Below, piece after piece: positions 12,688-25,529 of a stretch of 64,000 nt of DNA. Source of the DNA: Tachypleus tridentatus (lineage: Eukaryota; Arthropoda; Merostomata; Xiphosura; Limulidae); contig NC_134828.1 in NCBI RefSeq assembly GCF_004210375.1, positions 25,040,400 through 25,104,399 on the forward strand, given 5' to 3'. The position numbers and the translations under genes were made by a program. The notes below the pieces were generated by a model that searched no databases, was not told where the DNA came from, and was given only the letters and a program-made list of their open reading frames with translations. The stretch's first letter is position 1; each line of letters begins with the position of its first letter.

Positions 12688-15600
12688 TGTACACATACAA
12701 TAATAGAAATACTTCACTACCAGAGACGGTATCAGTCATTCTACATTGTACACAGACAATAATAGAAACACTTCACTACCAGAGACGGTATCAGTCATTC
12801 TACATTGTACACAGACAACAATAGAAATACTTCACTACCAGAGACGGTATCAGTCATTCTACATTGTACACAGACAATAATAGAAACACTTCACTACCAG
12901 AGACGGTATCAGTCATTCTACATTGTACACAGACAATAATAGAAACACTTCACTACCAGAGACGGTATCAGTCATACTACATTGTACACAGACAACAATA
13001 GAAACACTTCACTACCAGAGACGGTAGCAGTCATACTACATTGTACAGAAATAATAATATAAACACTTCACTACCAGAGACGGTATCAGTCATTCTACAT
13101 TGTACACAGACAACAATAGAAATACTTCACTACCAGAGACGGTATCAGTCATTCTACATTGTACACAGACAATAATAGAAACACTTCACTACCAGAGACG
13201 GTATCAGTCATTCTATATTGTACACAGACAACAATAGAAATACTTCACTACCAGAGACGGTATCAGCCATACTACACTGTACACAGACAATAATAGAAAC
13301 ACTTCACCACCAGAGACGGTATCAGTCATACTACATTGTACAGAAATAATAATAGAAACACTTCACCACCAGAGACGGTATCAGTCATACTACATTGTAC
13401 AGAAATAATAATATAAACACTTCACTACCAGAGACGGTATCAGTCATACTACACTGTACACAGACAATAATAGAAACACTTCACTACCAGAGACGGTATC
13501 AGTCATTCTATATTGTACACAGACAACAATAGAAATACTTCACTACCAGAGACGGTATCAGTCATACTACATTGTACACAGACAACAATAGAAATACTTC
13601 ACTACCAGAGACGGTATCAGCCATACTACACTGTACACAGACAATAATAGAAATACTTCACTACCAGAGACGGTATCAGTCATACTACACTGTACACAGA
13701 CAATAATAGAAACACTTCACTACCAGAGACGGTATCAGTCATACTACATTGTACACAGACAACAATAGAAATACTTCACTACCAGAGACGGTATCAGCCA
13801 TACTACACTGTACACAGACAATAATAGAAATACTTCACTACCAGAGACGGTATCAGCCATACTACACTGTACACAGACAATAATAGAAATACTTCACTAC
13901 CAGAGACGGTATCAGTCATACTACACTGTACACAGACAATAATAGAAACACTTCACCACCAGAGACGGTATCAGTCATACTACATTGTACACAGACAATA
14001 ATAGAAACACTTCACTACCAGAGACGGTATCAGTCATACTACATTGTACATAAATAATAATATAAACACTTCACTACCAGAGACGGTATCAGTCATACTA
14101 CACTGTACACAGACAATAATAGAAACACTTCACTACCAGAGACGGTATCAGTCATACTACATTGTACACAGACAACAATAGAAACACTTCACTACCAGAG
14201 ACGGTATCAGTCATACTACACTGTACACAGACAATAATAGAAACACTTCACTACCAGAGACGGTATCAGTCATACTACATTGTACACAGACAATAATAGA
14301 AATACTTCACTACCAGAGACGGTATCAGCCATACTACACTGTACACAGACAATAATAGAAATACTTCACTACCAGAGACGGTATCAGTCATACTACACTG
14401 TACACAGACAATAATAGAAACACTTCACCACCAGAGACGGTATCAGTCATACTACATTGTACACAGACAATAATAGAAACACTTCACTACCAGAGACGGT
14501 ATCAGTCATACTACATTGTACATAAATAATAATATAAACACTTCACTACCAGAGACGGTATCAGTCATACTACACTGTACACAGACAATAATAGAAACAC
14601 TTCACTACCAGAGACGGTATCAGTCATACTACATTGTACACAGACAATAATAGAAACACTTCACTACCAGAGACGGTATCAGTCATACTACACTGTACAC
14701 AGACAATAATAGAAACACTTCACTACCAGAGACGGTATCAGTCATACTACATTGTACACAGACAACAATAGAAACACTTCACTACCAGAGACGGTATCAG
14801 TCATACTACATTGTACATAAATAATATTATAAACACTTTACTACCAGAGACGGTATCAGTCATTCTATATTGTACACAGACAATAATAGAAATACTTCAC
14901 TACCAGAGACGGTATCAGTCATTCTATATTGTACACAGACAATAATAGAAATACTTCACTACCAGAGACGGTATCAGTCATACTACACTGTACACAGACA
15001 ATAATAGAAACACTTCACTACCAGAGACGGTATCAGTCATACTACATTGTACACAGACAACAATAGAAATACTTCACTACCAGAGACGGTATCAGCCATA
15101 CTACACTGTACACAGACAATAATAGAAATACTTCACTACCAGAGACGGTATCAGCCATACTACACTGTACACAGACAATAATAGAAATACTTCACTACCA
15201 GAGACGGTATCAGTCATACTACACTGTACACAGACAATAATAGAAACACTTCACCACCAGAGACGGTATCAGTCATACTACATTGTACACAGACAATAAT
15301 AGAAACACTTCACTACCAGAGACGGTATCAGTCATACTACACTGTACATAAATAATAATATAAACACTTCACTACCAGAGACGGTATCAGTCATACTACA
15401 CTGTACACAGACAATAATAGAAACACTTCACTACCAGAGACGGTATCAGTCATACTACATTGTACACAGACAACAATAGAAACACTTCACTACCAGAGAC
15501 GGTATCAGTCATACTACATTGTACACAGACAATAATAGAAACACTTCACTACCAGAGACGGTATCAGTCATACTACATTGTACACAGACAACAATAGAAA

Positions 15601-17811
15601 TACTTCACTACCAGAGACGGTATCAGCCATACTACACTGTACACAGACAATAATAGAAATACTTCACTACCAGAGACGGTATCAGTCATACTACACTGTA
15701 CACAGACAATAATAGAAACACTTCACCACCAGAGACGGTATCAGTCATACTACATTGTACACAGACAATAATAGAAACACTTCACTACCAGAGACGGTAT
15801 CAGTCATACTACACCGTACATAAATAATAATATAAACACTTCACTACCAGAGACGGTATCAGTCATACTACACTGTACACAGACAATAATAGAAACACTT
15901 CACTACCAGAGACGGTATCAGTCATACTACATTGTACACAGACAATAATAGAAACACTTCACTACCAGAGACGGTATCAGTCATACTACACTGTACACAG
16001 ACAATAATAGAAACACTTCACTACCAGAGACGGTATCAGTCATACTACATTGTACACAGACAACAATAGAAACACTTCACTACCAGAGACGGTATCAGTC
16101 ATACTACATTGTACATAAATAATATTATAAACACTTTACTACCAGAGACGGTATCAGTCATTCTATATTGTACACAGACAATAATAGAAATACTTCACTA
16201 CCAGAGACGGTATCAGTCATTCTATATTGTACACAGACAATAATAGAAATACTTCACTACCAGAGACGGTATCAGTCATTCTACATTGTACACAGACAAT
16301 AATAGAAACACTTCACCACCAGAGACGGTATCAGTCATTCTACATTGTACATAAATAATAATATAAACACTTCACCACCAGAGACGGTATCAGTCACACT
16401 ACATTGTACACAGCCAATAATAGAAATACTTCACTACCAGAGACGTTATCAGTCATTCTACATTGTACACAGACAATAATAGAAACACTTCACTACCAGA
16501 GACGGTATCAGTCATTCTATATTGTACACAGACAACAATAGAAATACTTCACTACCAGAGACGGTATCAGCCATACTACACTGTACACAGACAATAATAG
16601 AAACACTTCACCACCAGAGACGGTATCAGTCATACTACATTGTACAGAAATAATAATATAAACACTTCACTACCAGAGACGGTATCAGTCATACTACATT
16701 GTACACAGACAATAATAGAAACACTTCACCACCAGAGACGGTATCAGTCATACTACATTGTACAGAAATAATAATATAAACACTTCACTACCAGAGACGG
16801 TATCAGTCATACTACACTGTACACAGACAATAATAGAAACACTTCACCACCAGAGACGGTATCAGTCATACTACATTGTACAGAAATAATAATATAAACA
16901 CTTCACTACCAGAGACGGTATCAGTCATACTACATTGTACACAGACAATAATAGAAACACTTCACTACCAGAGACGGTATCAGTCATTCTATATTGTACA
17001 CAGACAACAATAGAAATACTTCACTACCAGAGACGGTATCAGCCATACTACACTGTACACAGACAATAATAGAAATACTTCACTACCAGAGACGGTATCA
17101 GTCATTCTACACTGTACACAGACAATAATAGAAACACTTCACCACCAGAGACGGTATCAGTCATACTACATTGTACACAGACAATAATAGAAACACTTCA
17201 CTACCAGAGACGGTATCAGTCATACTACATTGTACATAAATAATAATATAAACACTTCACTACCAGAGACGGTATCAGTCATACTACATTGTACACAGAC
17301 AATAATAGAAACACTTCACTACCAGAGACGGTATCAGTCATACTACATTGTACACAGACAACAATAGAAACACTTCACTACCAGAGACGGTATCAGTCAT
17401 ACTACATTGTACATAAATAATATTATAAACACTTTACTACCAGAGACGGTATCAGTCATTCTATATTGTACACAGACAATAATAGAAATACTTCACTACC
17501 AGAGACGGTATCAGTCATTCTATATTGTACACAGACAATAATAGAAATACTTCACTACCAGAGACGGTATCAGTCATTCTACATTGTACACAGACAATAA
17601 TAGAAACACTTCACCACCAGAGACGGTATCAGTCATTCTACATTGTACATAAATAATAATATAAACACTTCACCACCAGAGACGGTATCAGTCACACTAC
17701 ATTGTACACAGCCAATAATAGAAATACTTCACTACCAGAGACGTTATCAGTCATTTTACATTGTACATAAATAATAATAGAAATACTTCACCACCAGAGG
17801 CGCTGTTAGTC
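12688..17811 (+). repeat. Large 59-bp minisatellite with 22-unit higher-order repeat, about 87 copies
   Basis: The unit contains CACTTCACTACCAGAGACGG, TATCAGTCATACTACATTGT and ACACAGACAATAATAGAAA (59 bp). Length is held strictly. Diagnostic variants recur at exact multiples of 59 bp: the rare ACATAAATAATATTATAAAC unit starts at 14815, 16113 and 17411, each 1298 bp (22 units) apart. The ACATAAATAATAATATAAAC variant pair at 14048/14520 (8 units apart) recurs at 15346/15818. The array therefore grew by copying blocks, not only single units. The final unit is diverged (GAGGCGCTGTTAGTC). Confidence 0.96.
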
Positions 17812-20091
17812 GTTACAATACTATAATCTAGTCTTTATTCAACAGAAAAGTACCAGAATATTTTATCTTATCGCATAATCTATGTTCATTGAAGTTAACT
17901 AATACACACTGAACGTTCACACATTATATAATTTGTCAGTAATACCAACAAAATATGTGGAAGGAAAAAGACTAGTGAATTGTATGCATAAAAACGACAC
18001 ATACATTTGTAACGCATGTCTTGTCTCTTACTGAAGCGTTATGCTTGTTAGGCCAACATTATGCTTGTTACACATTTAAGTGTAATGGTAACTGGCATTA
18101 ATCACTTCGGCAGTTTTTAGAACTCATAACTAGAAATTTATTACTGTGAAAATTAAAATAAGATTACTTCAATATATTTCTAGTTTCACAGCTTGAATCA
18201 CATAGGGTAACAAGTTTCATTGTTTAATTTCACAGTTTTGAGGTCAGGGTGCGTAATAAACATGATTATCCAGTTAATAAACTCATGGTTTATTTAGCCA
18301 ATTGTGTAATAGAAATCATTACTACCGTTATTTTGGGAAACACTTTCCTTCTTTAAAACAAGTGCTCAAAATGTTCTACACAGAGTTCATTACGTTGAAT
18401 GACAGAGAGAGAGAGTGTTGTTGTTGTTTTCTTTTACACAGATTTGTTCTGGAATGTAAATTTTTAACGAATCCAGGACATCTGTACACCAGACAATTAG
18501 AGACCTGAAAAAATGACAAAGTAGGGCATTTAGACACCAGTTGTTTATTATGAAATTAAACAACAATTACAATAATTTTCTCCAATATATGACCTGTACA
18601 TATCTAGGCCTAATACATTACCAACTCAATTTCATTACATGAACTATATAGATCTAGGCCTATTTTATTAACATTGTACATTTATTCCATTATTTGACCT
18701 ACTTAGATCTGGTTTATATTTTATAATCTGTTTAATTTTATTATATTATGGGATGTGTATTGCAAGTAAGCAACTACACAATTATTAGGTGTCTAAATAT
18801 CCTGCTTTCTCTGTCTCTCTCTTTTTTTTTTTTTTTTTTGTAAATGTTTGAGTGTCCGGTGTCTTGTTGTCCGGTTCCGTATCAACATATTAATGTCTGT
18901 AGTTACGTGTGAATAAATTCTTTCTTTTATTATTCAGACTGTAAAAAGAGATAATCTCAAAAATCATTCGGTAAATGTACGTAGGCCTACTCTGTATTTA
19001 TTTCAGTTTCGAGTGCAAAATTCTACTTTAGTTATACTTTCCACTGTAAGGAGTTTTCAGTATTTGACTCTAGTGATCTAACCACTAACGTACATATAAT
19101 CGTTCTATGATACTACATTCTGTCTCACACAGATAAACAACACACGTGCTTGTTTCGTCCATGTAATGTTCAGTTTTCCATTAGTGTTGATGTATCTTAG
19201 AATAATTACATCAGTAAAACGATCTACAGTTTTGGCAACAGAGTTGTAGAGCCGCACCGCTATTGTTTACACACGATTAAAGCTTAATGGCCCGAAAGTT
19301 GTTCTTTGAATTTCTCTCGTCACGGCGGGAAAATACCCCAGTTGAAACAGTGAGTCTATTTCTCTGACCGTGTTTTGTCACGGTATCTCTGATCTGACGG
19401 AACGTTCACCACGCAGATTCAAACAAATTGAACGACTTATTATCCACAACAGAGCACAATGTATATTAAGTTTATTTGTATACGCACGCGTGCATTGCTG
19501 AATCATGCAAGAAGGACGTTCTACTTAACAAAGTATAAGTGTATATTTTCGTGGATGGTTAAATATTTATGTATTTCTTGAATACATAAACCAACATTTT
19601 TAGCTTGGATAACCCAAAGGAAACAAAGCTTTTGTTGTCTTGCAATTGAGATAAAAATAATTTATGTTCCTTCTGCAGGAAATAACATCACTCGAAGGAA
19701 TAAATCTCGTGCTATGTTTTTGTTGTACAGGACTCGCGTGCCATAGGAGATGTGGGCAGCAAAAAGGTCACCATGAGGCTGTGTTCAGTACCTTGTCCTT
19801 TTTGTGCTCTAAGCCGTGGTCACAAGCAAAAACCTATTGTCACTTGCACCGAAACCTATGCGACAAACCGTCAGTCATAACGCACTGATTCGAGACGATT
19901 TTAATCAAACCAGTCATGACGTAGTTTTCGAGAACGTAATATCAATCGGAGTTTTGAGTAGCCGTTGAGTCAGTGCGTTACGGCTCTATCATCGGTTACT
20001 GACAGGATTACAACGTATTGACTTCTACACATTGTGGAAGCTCGCTTGCGCGTTGAATAGGTTCAGTACGTTGTGATACTGTAGTCTAGCG
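17812..20091. other. Gene-less stretch with short repeats
   Basis: Degenerate repeats of about 60 bp containing TAGATCTAGGCCTA lie at 18594-18720. There is a (GA)n run near 18407. Around 19665-19890 there are two acceptor-like sites (CCTTCTGCAG, TGTTGTACAG) before a short open frame, but no homology was recognised. Confidence 0.45.
18822..18839 (+). repeat. Poly-T tract after a CT-rich run
   Basis: Eighteen consecutive T residues are preceded by CTGTCTCTCTC. Confidence 0.95.
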
Positions 20092-20706
20092 ATCTAGAGA
20101 GTCGTAACACATCCATTCAACGCGTTGAATCAATACGTTTTAGCCCGATCAGTCACCAATCACAGTGCCATAAAGCAATGATTGAACCAATATTCAAAGT
20201 TTCAGCAATGGTTTGATTTGGTTTTGAACTTCGCGCAAAGCTACACGAGGACTATCTGCGCTAGCCGTCCCTAGTTTAGCAGTGTAAGACTAGAGGGAAG
20301 GCGACTAGTCATCACCACCCACCGCCAACTCGTGGCACTCGACTCGTAATCCGAGAGTCACGGGTTTGAATCCTCGTCACACCAAACATGCTCGCCCTTT
20401 CAGCTGTGGGAGCGTTATAATGTGACGCTCATTCCGACTATTCGTTGATAGAAAAAAGTAGCCCAAGACGTGGCGGTGGGTGGTGATGACTAGTCGCCTT
20501 CCCTCTAGTCTTACACTGCTAAACTGGGAACGGCTAGCGCAGATAGTCCTCGTGTAGCTTTGCGCAAAGTTCAAAACCAAATCAAACCATTGCTGAAACT
20601 TTGAATACTAGTTCAATCATTGCTTTATGGCTTTGTGATTGGTGACTGATCGGGCTAAAACGTATTGATTCAACGCGTTGAATGGATGTGTTACGACTCT
20701 CTAGAT
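20092..20706. repeat. Long inverted duplication (foldback) with SINE-A inside
   Basis: The left arm (20092-20335) and right arm (20463-20706) are each 244 bp and reverse-complementary with few mismatches. The spacer (20336-20462, 127 bp) holds the head half of a SINE-A. Each arm consists of about 130 bp of unique DNA, including the 16-bp palindrome ATTCAACGCGTTGAAT, followed by the 3' half of the SINE. A transcript through it would fold into a hairpin of about 240 bp. It appears to be one SINE insertion followed by inverted duplication of its 3' part together with flanking DNA. Confidence 0.93.
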
Positions 20707-22214
20707 GTAGCTTCGCGCGAAATTCAGAACAAACCAAAACCAAGTAAGTGAATATGTAAATTAATTACACAGATCAACGGTGTCTAAACGTACATTAAAT
20801 GAACGGTTAACTTTCTTAAGCTTTTAATCATTACAGATTAAAACATGAACGTTAGGGTTAACTTTCTTGGTTACATCACGGACTTTAAGTACTTGTTTCA
20901 GTTTTAGTCGCGCGTCATAGCGAATATTAATGTAAATAATAAACAGGATAGTTTTGTGTATAAGAATATTTTTTCTGTCACAGAGAAAGCTGCAAGTTTT
21001 TATGTGTGATTTTGAGAAAAAGTGTATTTTCATCTTTTCATATATTGCGCTCTCTGAATCAGCAGAATAAAACAGAAATTTGTTTATGATAGAGGAACGG
21101 TTTTGAATGGAAATATTTTATAGCAGTGAAATGGAAATACCCGCCGTCTGGAAATACCAGCCGTCACGCTTGTAAAATGAACAAATATTCCCACGTGGGG
21201 CCTGCGTCAATTTTGAGGTGTATAAAGGCATAGCTTGCCTAATTGAAGGCTTCCTTTCGACAGACACCGACTATTATTACAGTCCTCACTGTCTCTGGTG
21301 GGACAAGAGTACCACATTAACGTAACAACAGTTGCAATATTTCTCGGAAAAATTCTTAGATTATTGTCCTATTACAGTTGTACGTAACTACAGCAATATC
21401 TAATTAAGGTATCCACGGTCAACTTCAGCCAGGCCCATTTTAACATTTCTCGTTCACCAAGTTTAGTTACCCGTCTAACTTCATCACACGCACCACCTAT
21501 AGAAAGAACATCAAATATTCAAATCAACTGCTTGTACAAATAAATGTCTTGAAGAACCGCCAAACCACAGCGTTATTGTCGTTCGCTTGTCCCCGCACGC
21601 TAGCGACAATCAACAAAGTTTAATTAAAAACATTAATTTCTGAAGACGATGAACGATAGATTCACTCGTGTTTTTTTTTTTCTTCTTCTTTGCTTTCCGT
21701 GATTATATTTTAGTAATGAACTTAGACCAATACCATCATTTCCAGAAGATCGCTCCTTTACTACTGCGATCTATTTAATAATTGACGCGCACAAAAGTCG
21801 TAGCATTCTTCAATAACAGCCTGAATCGCAGGTCCCGCCGTGAGAGTCGCGCCATATGTGGTTTGAATTAAGGTCTCGCATCAATACAGTTGGAAACATT
21901 GTACTCGGAAATACGACTAGAATCGTGAGAGCACGAACAGAGGCATGAATATCAGAAATTGAAGCGTAGAACTTATTAAGTGTCAGTTCAAGTGTGTATT
22001 GACTACATGGACAGTACTTAAGGCCAGTATCGCTCTCCAAAAGAGCGTAACAGAACGTGTACAAATCTGCTGGGCCTCACTAGCCAACCAAGACGTTCGA
22101 AGTCTACTGTTTTATTGTCATAATAAACTTCATAAAAATAAAACGCCAGAATTTATAAGTTCTCTTTGAACGTGTGCACCATTCACAGAGAGTTGTACCA
22201 AGTTCGGCTGTAAC
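20707..22214. other. No recognised gene; possible core promoter inside
   Basis: Apart from the promoter-like segment listed separately, nothing is assigned. A weak membrane-protein-like reading at 21780-22080 (minus) has in-frame stops and was not called. Confidence 0.4.
21184..21260 (+). promoter_or_regulatory. Possible TATA-type core promoter
   Basis: CCCACGTGGGG (an E-box, CACGTG) is followed about 28 bp later by GTATAAAGGC and then, 25-35 bp further, by a TTCGACAGACAC segment that could hold a start site. No downstream first exon was recognised, so this is only a motif-level suggestion. Confidence 0.25.
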
Positions 22215-22455
22215 ATTTTCTAGACTAAAAGTAGTCATGGGTTCGAATCCCGATCCAAAAAAGGGTTCGACTTTTAAGATGTAGGGGCGTTATAGTGTTA
22301 CGGTCAATCCCACTATTCGTTGGTAAAGAATAGCATGAGGGTGCGCTTTTCGTGGTATTTGTTAGCTACCTTCTCTTTAATCTATATTTTCCAAATTAGG
22401 GAAGGCTAGGCCAGATAACCGTCGAATAGCTTTGCACAAAATTCAAAACAAGTCG
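22215..22455 (+). mobile_element. Old, diverged SINE-A
   Basis: GGGTTCGAATCCCGATCC (box B) is followed by GGGGCGTTATAGTGTTACGG, TCAATCCCACTATTCGTTGG and an AAATTCAAAACAA tail. The head is lost and there are many substitutions and small deletions. Confidence 0.8.
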
Positions 22456-22713
22456 TTTGAAACAATTAGACTTGTAACACACAACATGTTAACCAGATAA
22501 AAATATATTCCACCTTAGTCATTTACTTAACCAGCCAAGAAACTAAAGTTATCTTCAAATCAATTTAAAATATACTTAAGAACCAACCAATACGGATTCT
22601 TGTGAAATGGTTGGAGCTGAAGAAACACCTCTTTGGGCTATTTTATAAAGAATAATTTCCCTTTTCCTTTCATTTCTTTATAAGTTAAGACTATCACCAA
22701 TTATTTATAGTCC

Positions 22714-22993
22714 ATTTCTCCTGGCCCGGCATGGCCAGATGGTTAAGGCACTCGACTCTAATCCGCGGGTTCAAATCCCCGTCACACAAAACGTGCTCGC
22801 CCTTTCAGCCGTAGGGAGCGTTATAAAGTACGAGCAATCCTACTATTCGTTGATAAAAGAGTAGCCCAAGAGTTGGCGGTAGGTGGTGACGACTAGTTGC
22901 CTTCCTTCTAGTTTTACGCTGCAAAATTAGGGACGACTACCGCAGATAGCCCTCTTATAGCTTTGTGCGAAATTCAAAACACACGATTTCTCC
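22714..22993 (+). mobile_element. SINE-A, full length with 8-bp target duplication
   Basis: The body is 22722-22985. The repeat ATTTCTCC lies at 22714-22721 and 22986-22993. A few bases of the anticodon-arm region are deleted (ACTCTAATCCGCGGG). Confidence 0.9.
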
Positions 22994-24310
22994 ACACGAT
23001 TCTCATGCTTTTTTGATTATTATTTCTTGTTTATTAAACAATAATAAGATGACACCAAAAATAAAATGAATGAGTGAGAGAAGTATATAAAAAAAACACG
23101 TTTAGATCACGTGGATTAGTTTCCAATGTATTATCTTCATTATCTACAACATGTAATTTGCTTACCGCAGGTATCGAAGCCCTAATCTAACGTTATTACA
23201 CCTCATACAAGTTGCTTGAAGACCGAATAAGACCGAAGGATTTAAAAGCGAATGAAGAGTGCCTTCTCGAAGATTTCTTCAAGCCGTAAAAACAACTGCA
23301 GGGCGGTTTATTACGATTCCATACAGCCCACTTTCGCCCTCACATTCTCACCCTTCAACCATCAGCCCTCCCTCCTCGGTGCCTCAACAATAAGCCTTGG
23401 GGGCGTGAAAAGGTCAATTTCATGATTCGGTCATTCTTCGTTCAGAATTTTATGAATCTGGAAAAGTTCCCCTTTTGTTCTTAGAGGCTATTAGCGGTCG
23501 CGTTTGTTGATTGGTGAAATCAACAAGAACGACGAATTCTTGTGCTGGAGGGGTGGAAGGAAAACTGGAAAGGGGCTACTGTGTGTGAATCAGGAAGGCA
23601 AACAAACACCCTGAACACTTTGCTTTAAGAAAAGAAAGTGCCTTGTAAGTGGCAGGAAATTTGTTTTCACTTTCAAGTGTTTATAATGACAACGTGCTAC
23701 GTTTCGCGTTACACTCTTGATTCAATAAAACGTTATTTCATGAATTGGGTAAAATTATTCAAGGCCCACACTGTATCTACTACCTAGGTGGCGCTTCGGT
23801 CAGAGGTTGTTCAGGATCTCACGTAGCCGTTCACAATTTTGAAGGCATCTAATCAGAAGCACCCACCGTCCATTCTTGGGTTACTCTAATGAAATAAATC
23901 GAGTTCACCGTTACTGTTATAGCATATCCATGACCCCAAATACAAGCTACGAACAATGTACCCTCGGATTCACAGTCTAAGCATGTTAACTACTGATCAT
24001 GCCCAGCACAGTTAGGTAAAGATAAGATTTGTTCCTTTAAGTTTTCACTTACTATATAATAATTAGTGTTTGTTACATTTTTCTTTTTTAAAATCAAAAT
24101 TGATTTTGACTTGGGTGACTTAGTTCTATTGCATTGGAACAAACAAAAAAGCGAAAACAAATGAATTATACTTCGTTTGCGTTTTCAGCCTTCTAAAGTC
24201 GTGAACAAACGATACACACCTTCTATTATACGACATTAAAGAGAAGAACAATAGTGGCGAAATCACAACCGTTCGAAAAGTTCACCATTTGATATCACTC
24301 TTTTCTTTGA
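22994..24310. other. Unique DNA with a locally GC-richer block
   Basis: Between about 23280 and 23660 the sequence is visibly less AT-rich, lacks SINEs and tandem repeats, and carries TTTATTACGA (homeobox Abd-B/Cdx-like core). It is a candidate regulatory element only, and no exon was found. Confidence 0.35.
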
Positions 24311-24587
24311 GGCCCTGGCATGGCCAGGTGGGTTAAGGCGTGCGACTCGTAATCTGAGGATGGCGGGTTCGAATCCCCGCCGCTCCAAACATGTTCGCCT
24401 TTTCAGCCGTAGGGGCGTTATAATGTGACGGTGAATCCCACTATTCGTTGGTAAAAGAGTAGCCCAAGAGTTGGCGGTGGGTGGTGATGACTAGCTGCCT
24501 TCCCTCTAGTCTTACACTGCTAAATTAGGGACGGCGAGCACAGATAGCCCTCGAGTAGCTTTGTGCGAAATTCAAAAACAAACAAAC
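24311..24587 (+). mobile_element. SINE-A, full length
   Basis: It runs from GGCCCTGGCATGGCC to AAACAAAC. Flanking CTTTTCTTTGAG/CTTTTCTTAGAG is an imperfect 12-bp target duplication. Confidence 0.92.
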
Positions 24588-24596
24588 TTTTCTTAG

Positions 24597-24665
24597 AGCC
24601 CCCTAGTGGTATAGCAGTATATCTTCGGTTATCCACCACGGTTATCGAAACCAGATTTGGTGATG
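24597..24665 (+). mobile_element. SINE-B head fragment
   Basis: GCCCCCTAGTGGTATAGCAG and a box-B-like GGTTATCGAAACC are recognisable. The 3' part is missing. Confidence 0.6.
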
Positions 24666-25050
24666 TCATTCAAACAAATAACACAGATATACACAGTTAG
24701 TGAGTTACACACCCAACTAAGGAATGCCACAGTAAGTTTGGGTCTTTTTGTGTCGCCATATACACGTTTTTTCACAGATAGCTACAAATGAACACAACTG
24801 AAATTGAGACCAGCAAATCACCCATTGAGATACAAAACTGAGTAGAGCGCTTTAAGAAAAATAAATTAAAGCTGCCATAAAGATTCATAAAAATAAAGAA
24901 AGTTTATCAATCGATAAGTCTAATCTAATTAAGGTTCTTCTTTGATAATAGTTTAAGTTATTTGTTTTTTAAAAACAACAACAACAGCATGCCCAAAACA
25001 TCTAGTTAAAGAGTTAGCAGTGAAAAAATTAGAGTTTTTTGTAATATTTG
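24666..25050. other. AT-rich DNA, nothing recognised
   Basis: No exon or repeat family was identified here. Confidence 0.45.
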
Positions 25051-25529
25051 CACAAATCCACGCGAGGGCTACCTGTGCACCAGTCATTTTAACAAATTCA
25101 CATGAGGGCTACCTGTGCACCAGTCATTTTAACAAATCCACATGAGGTCTACCTGTGCACCAGTCATCTTAACAAATCCACGCGAGGGCTACCTGTGCAC
25201 CAGTCATTTTAACAAATTCACATGAGGGCTACCTGTGCACCAGTCATTTTAACAAATCCACATGAGGTCTACCTGTGCACCAGTCATTTTAACAAATTCA
25301 CATGAGGTCTACCTGTGCACCAGTCATTTTAACAAATCCACATGAGGGCTACCTGTGCACCAGTCATTTTAACAAATCCACATGAGGTCTACCTGTGCAC
25401 CAGTCATCTTAACAAATCCACATGAGGGCTACCTGGGCACTAGTCATTCTAACAAATCCACATGAGGGCTATCTACGCTCTATTCATTCTAACAAATCCA
25501 GACAAGGGCGACTTACGCACTACTCATTA
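25051..25529 (+). repeat. 40-bp minisatellite, about 12 copies, SINE-like unit
   Basis: The unit contains CACATGAGGGCTACCTGTGC followed by ACCAGTCATTTTAACAAATC (40 bp). The first unit (GCACAAATCCACGCGAGGGC, TACCTGTGC) aligns with the inverted 3' region of SINE-A (CTACACGAGGGCTATCTGCG), so the array may have been seeded by a SINE fragment. Alternating GAGGGCT/GAGGTCT units hint at two-unit blocks. The last three units decay. Confidence 0.92.

Noticed and set aside
19664-19888. Possible exon after TGTTGTACAG with Cys-rich reading (RLCSVPCPFCALS)
   Set aside because: Acceptor-like sites exist but there is no clear donor, partner exon or domain match. Alternative frames are equally plausible.
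21780-22080. Minus-strand reading resembling the end of a membrane receptor (hydrophobic LQFLIFMPLFVL and a following GP-rich segment)
   Set aside because: Several in-frame stops, no splice rescue and no recognised motif. At most a very old pseudogene.
25051-25529. CRISPR-like regular spacing
   Set aside because: Units are contiguous 40-bp repeats without unique spacers, in a eukaryotic genome. The same holds for the other arrays.
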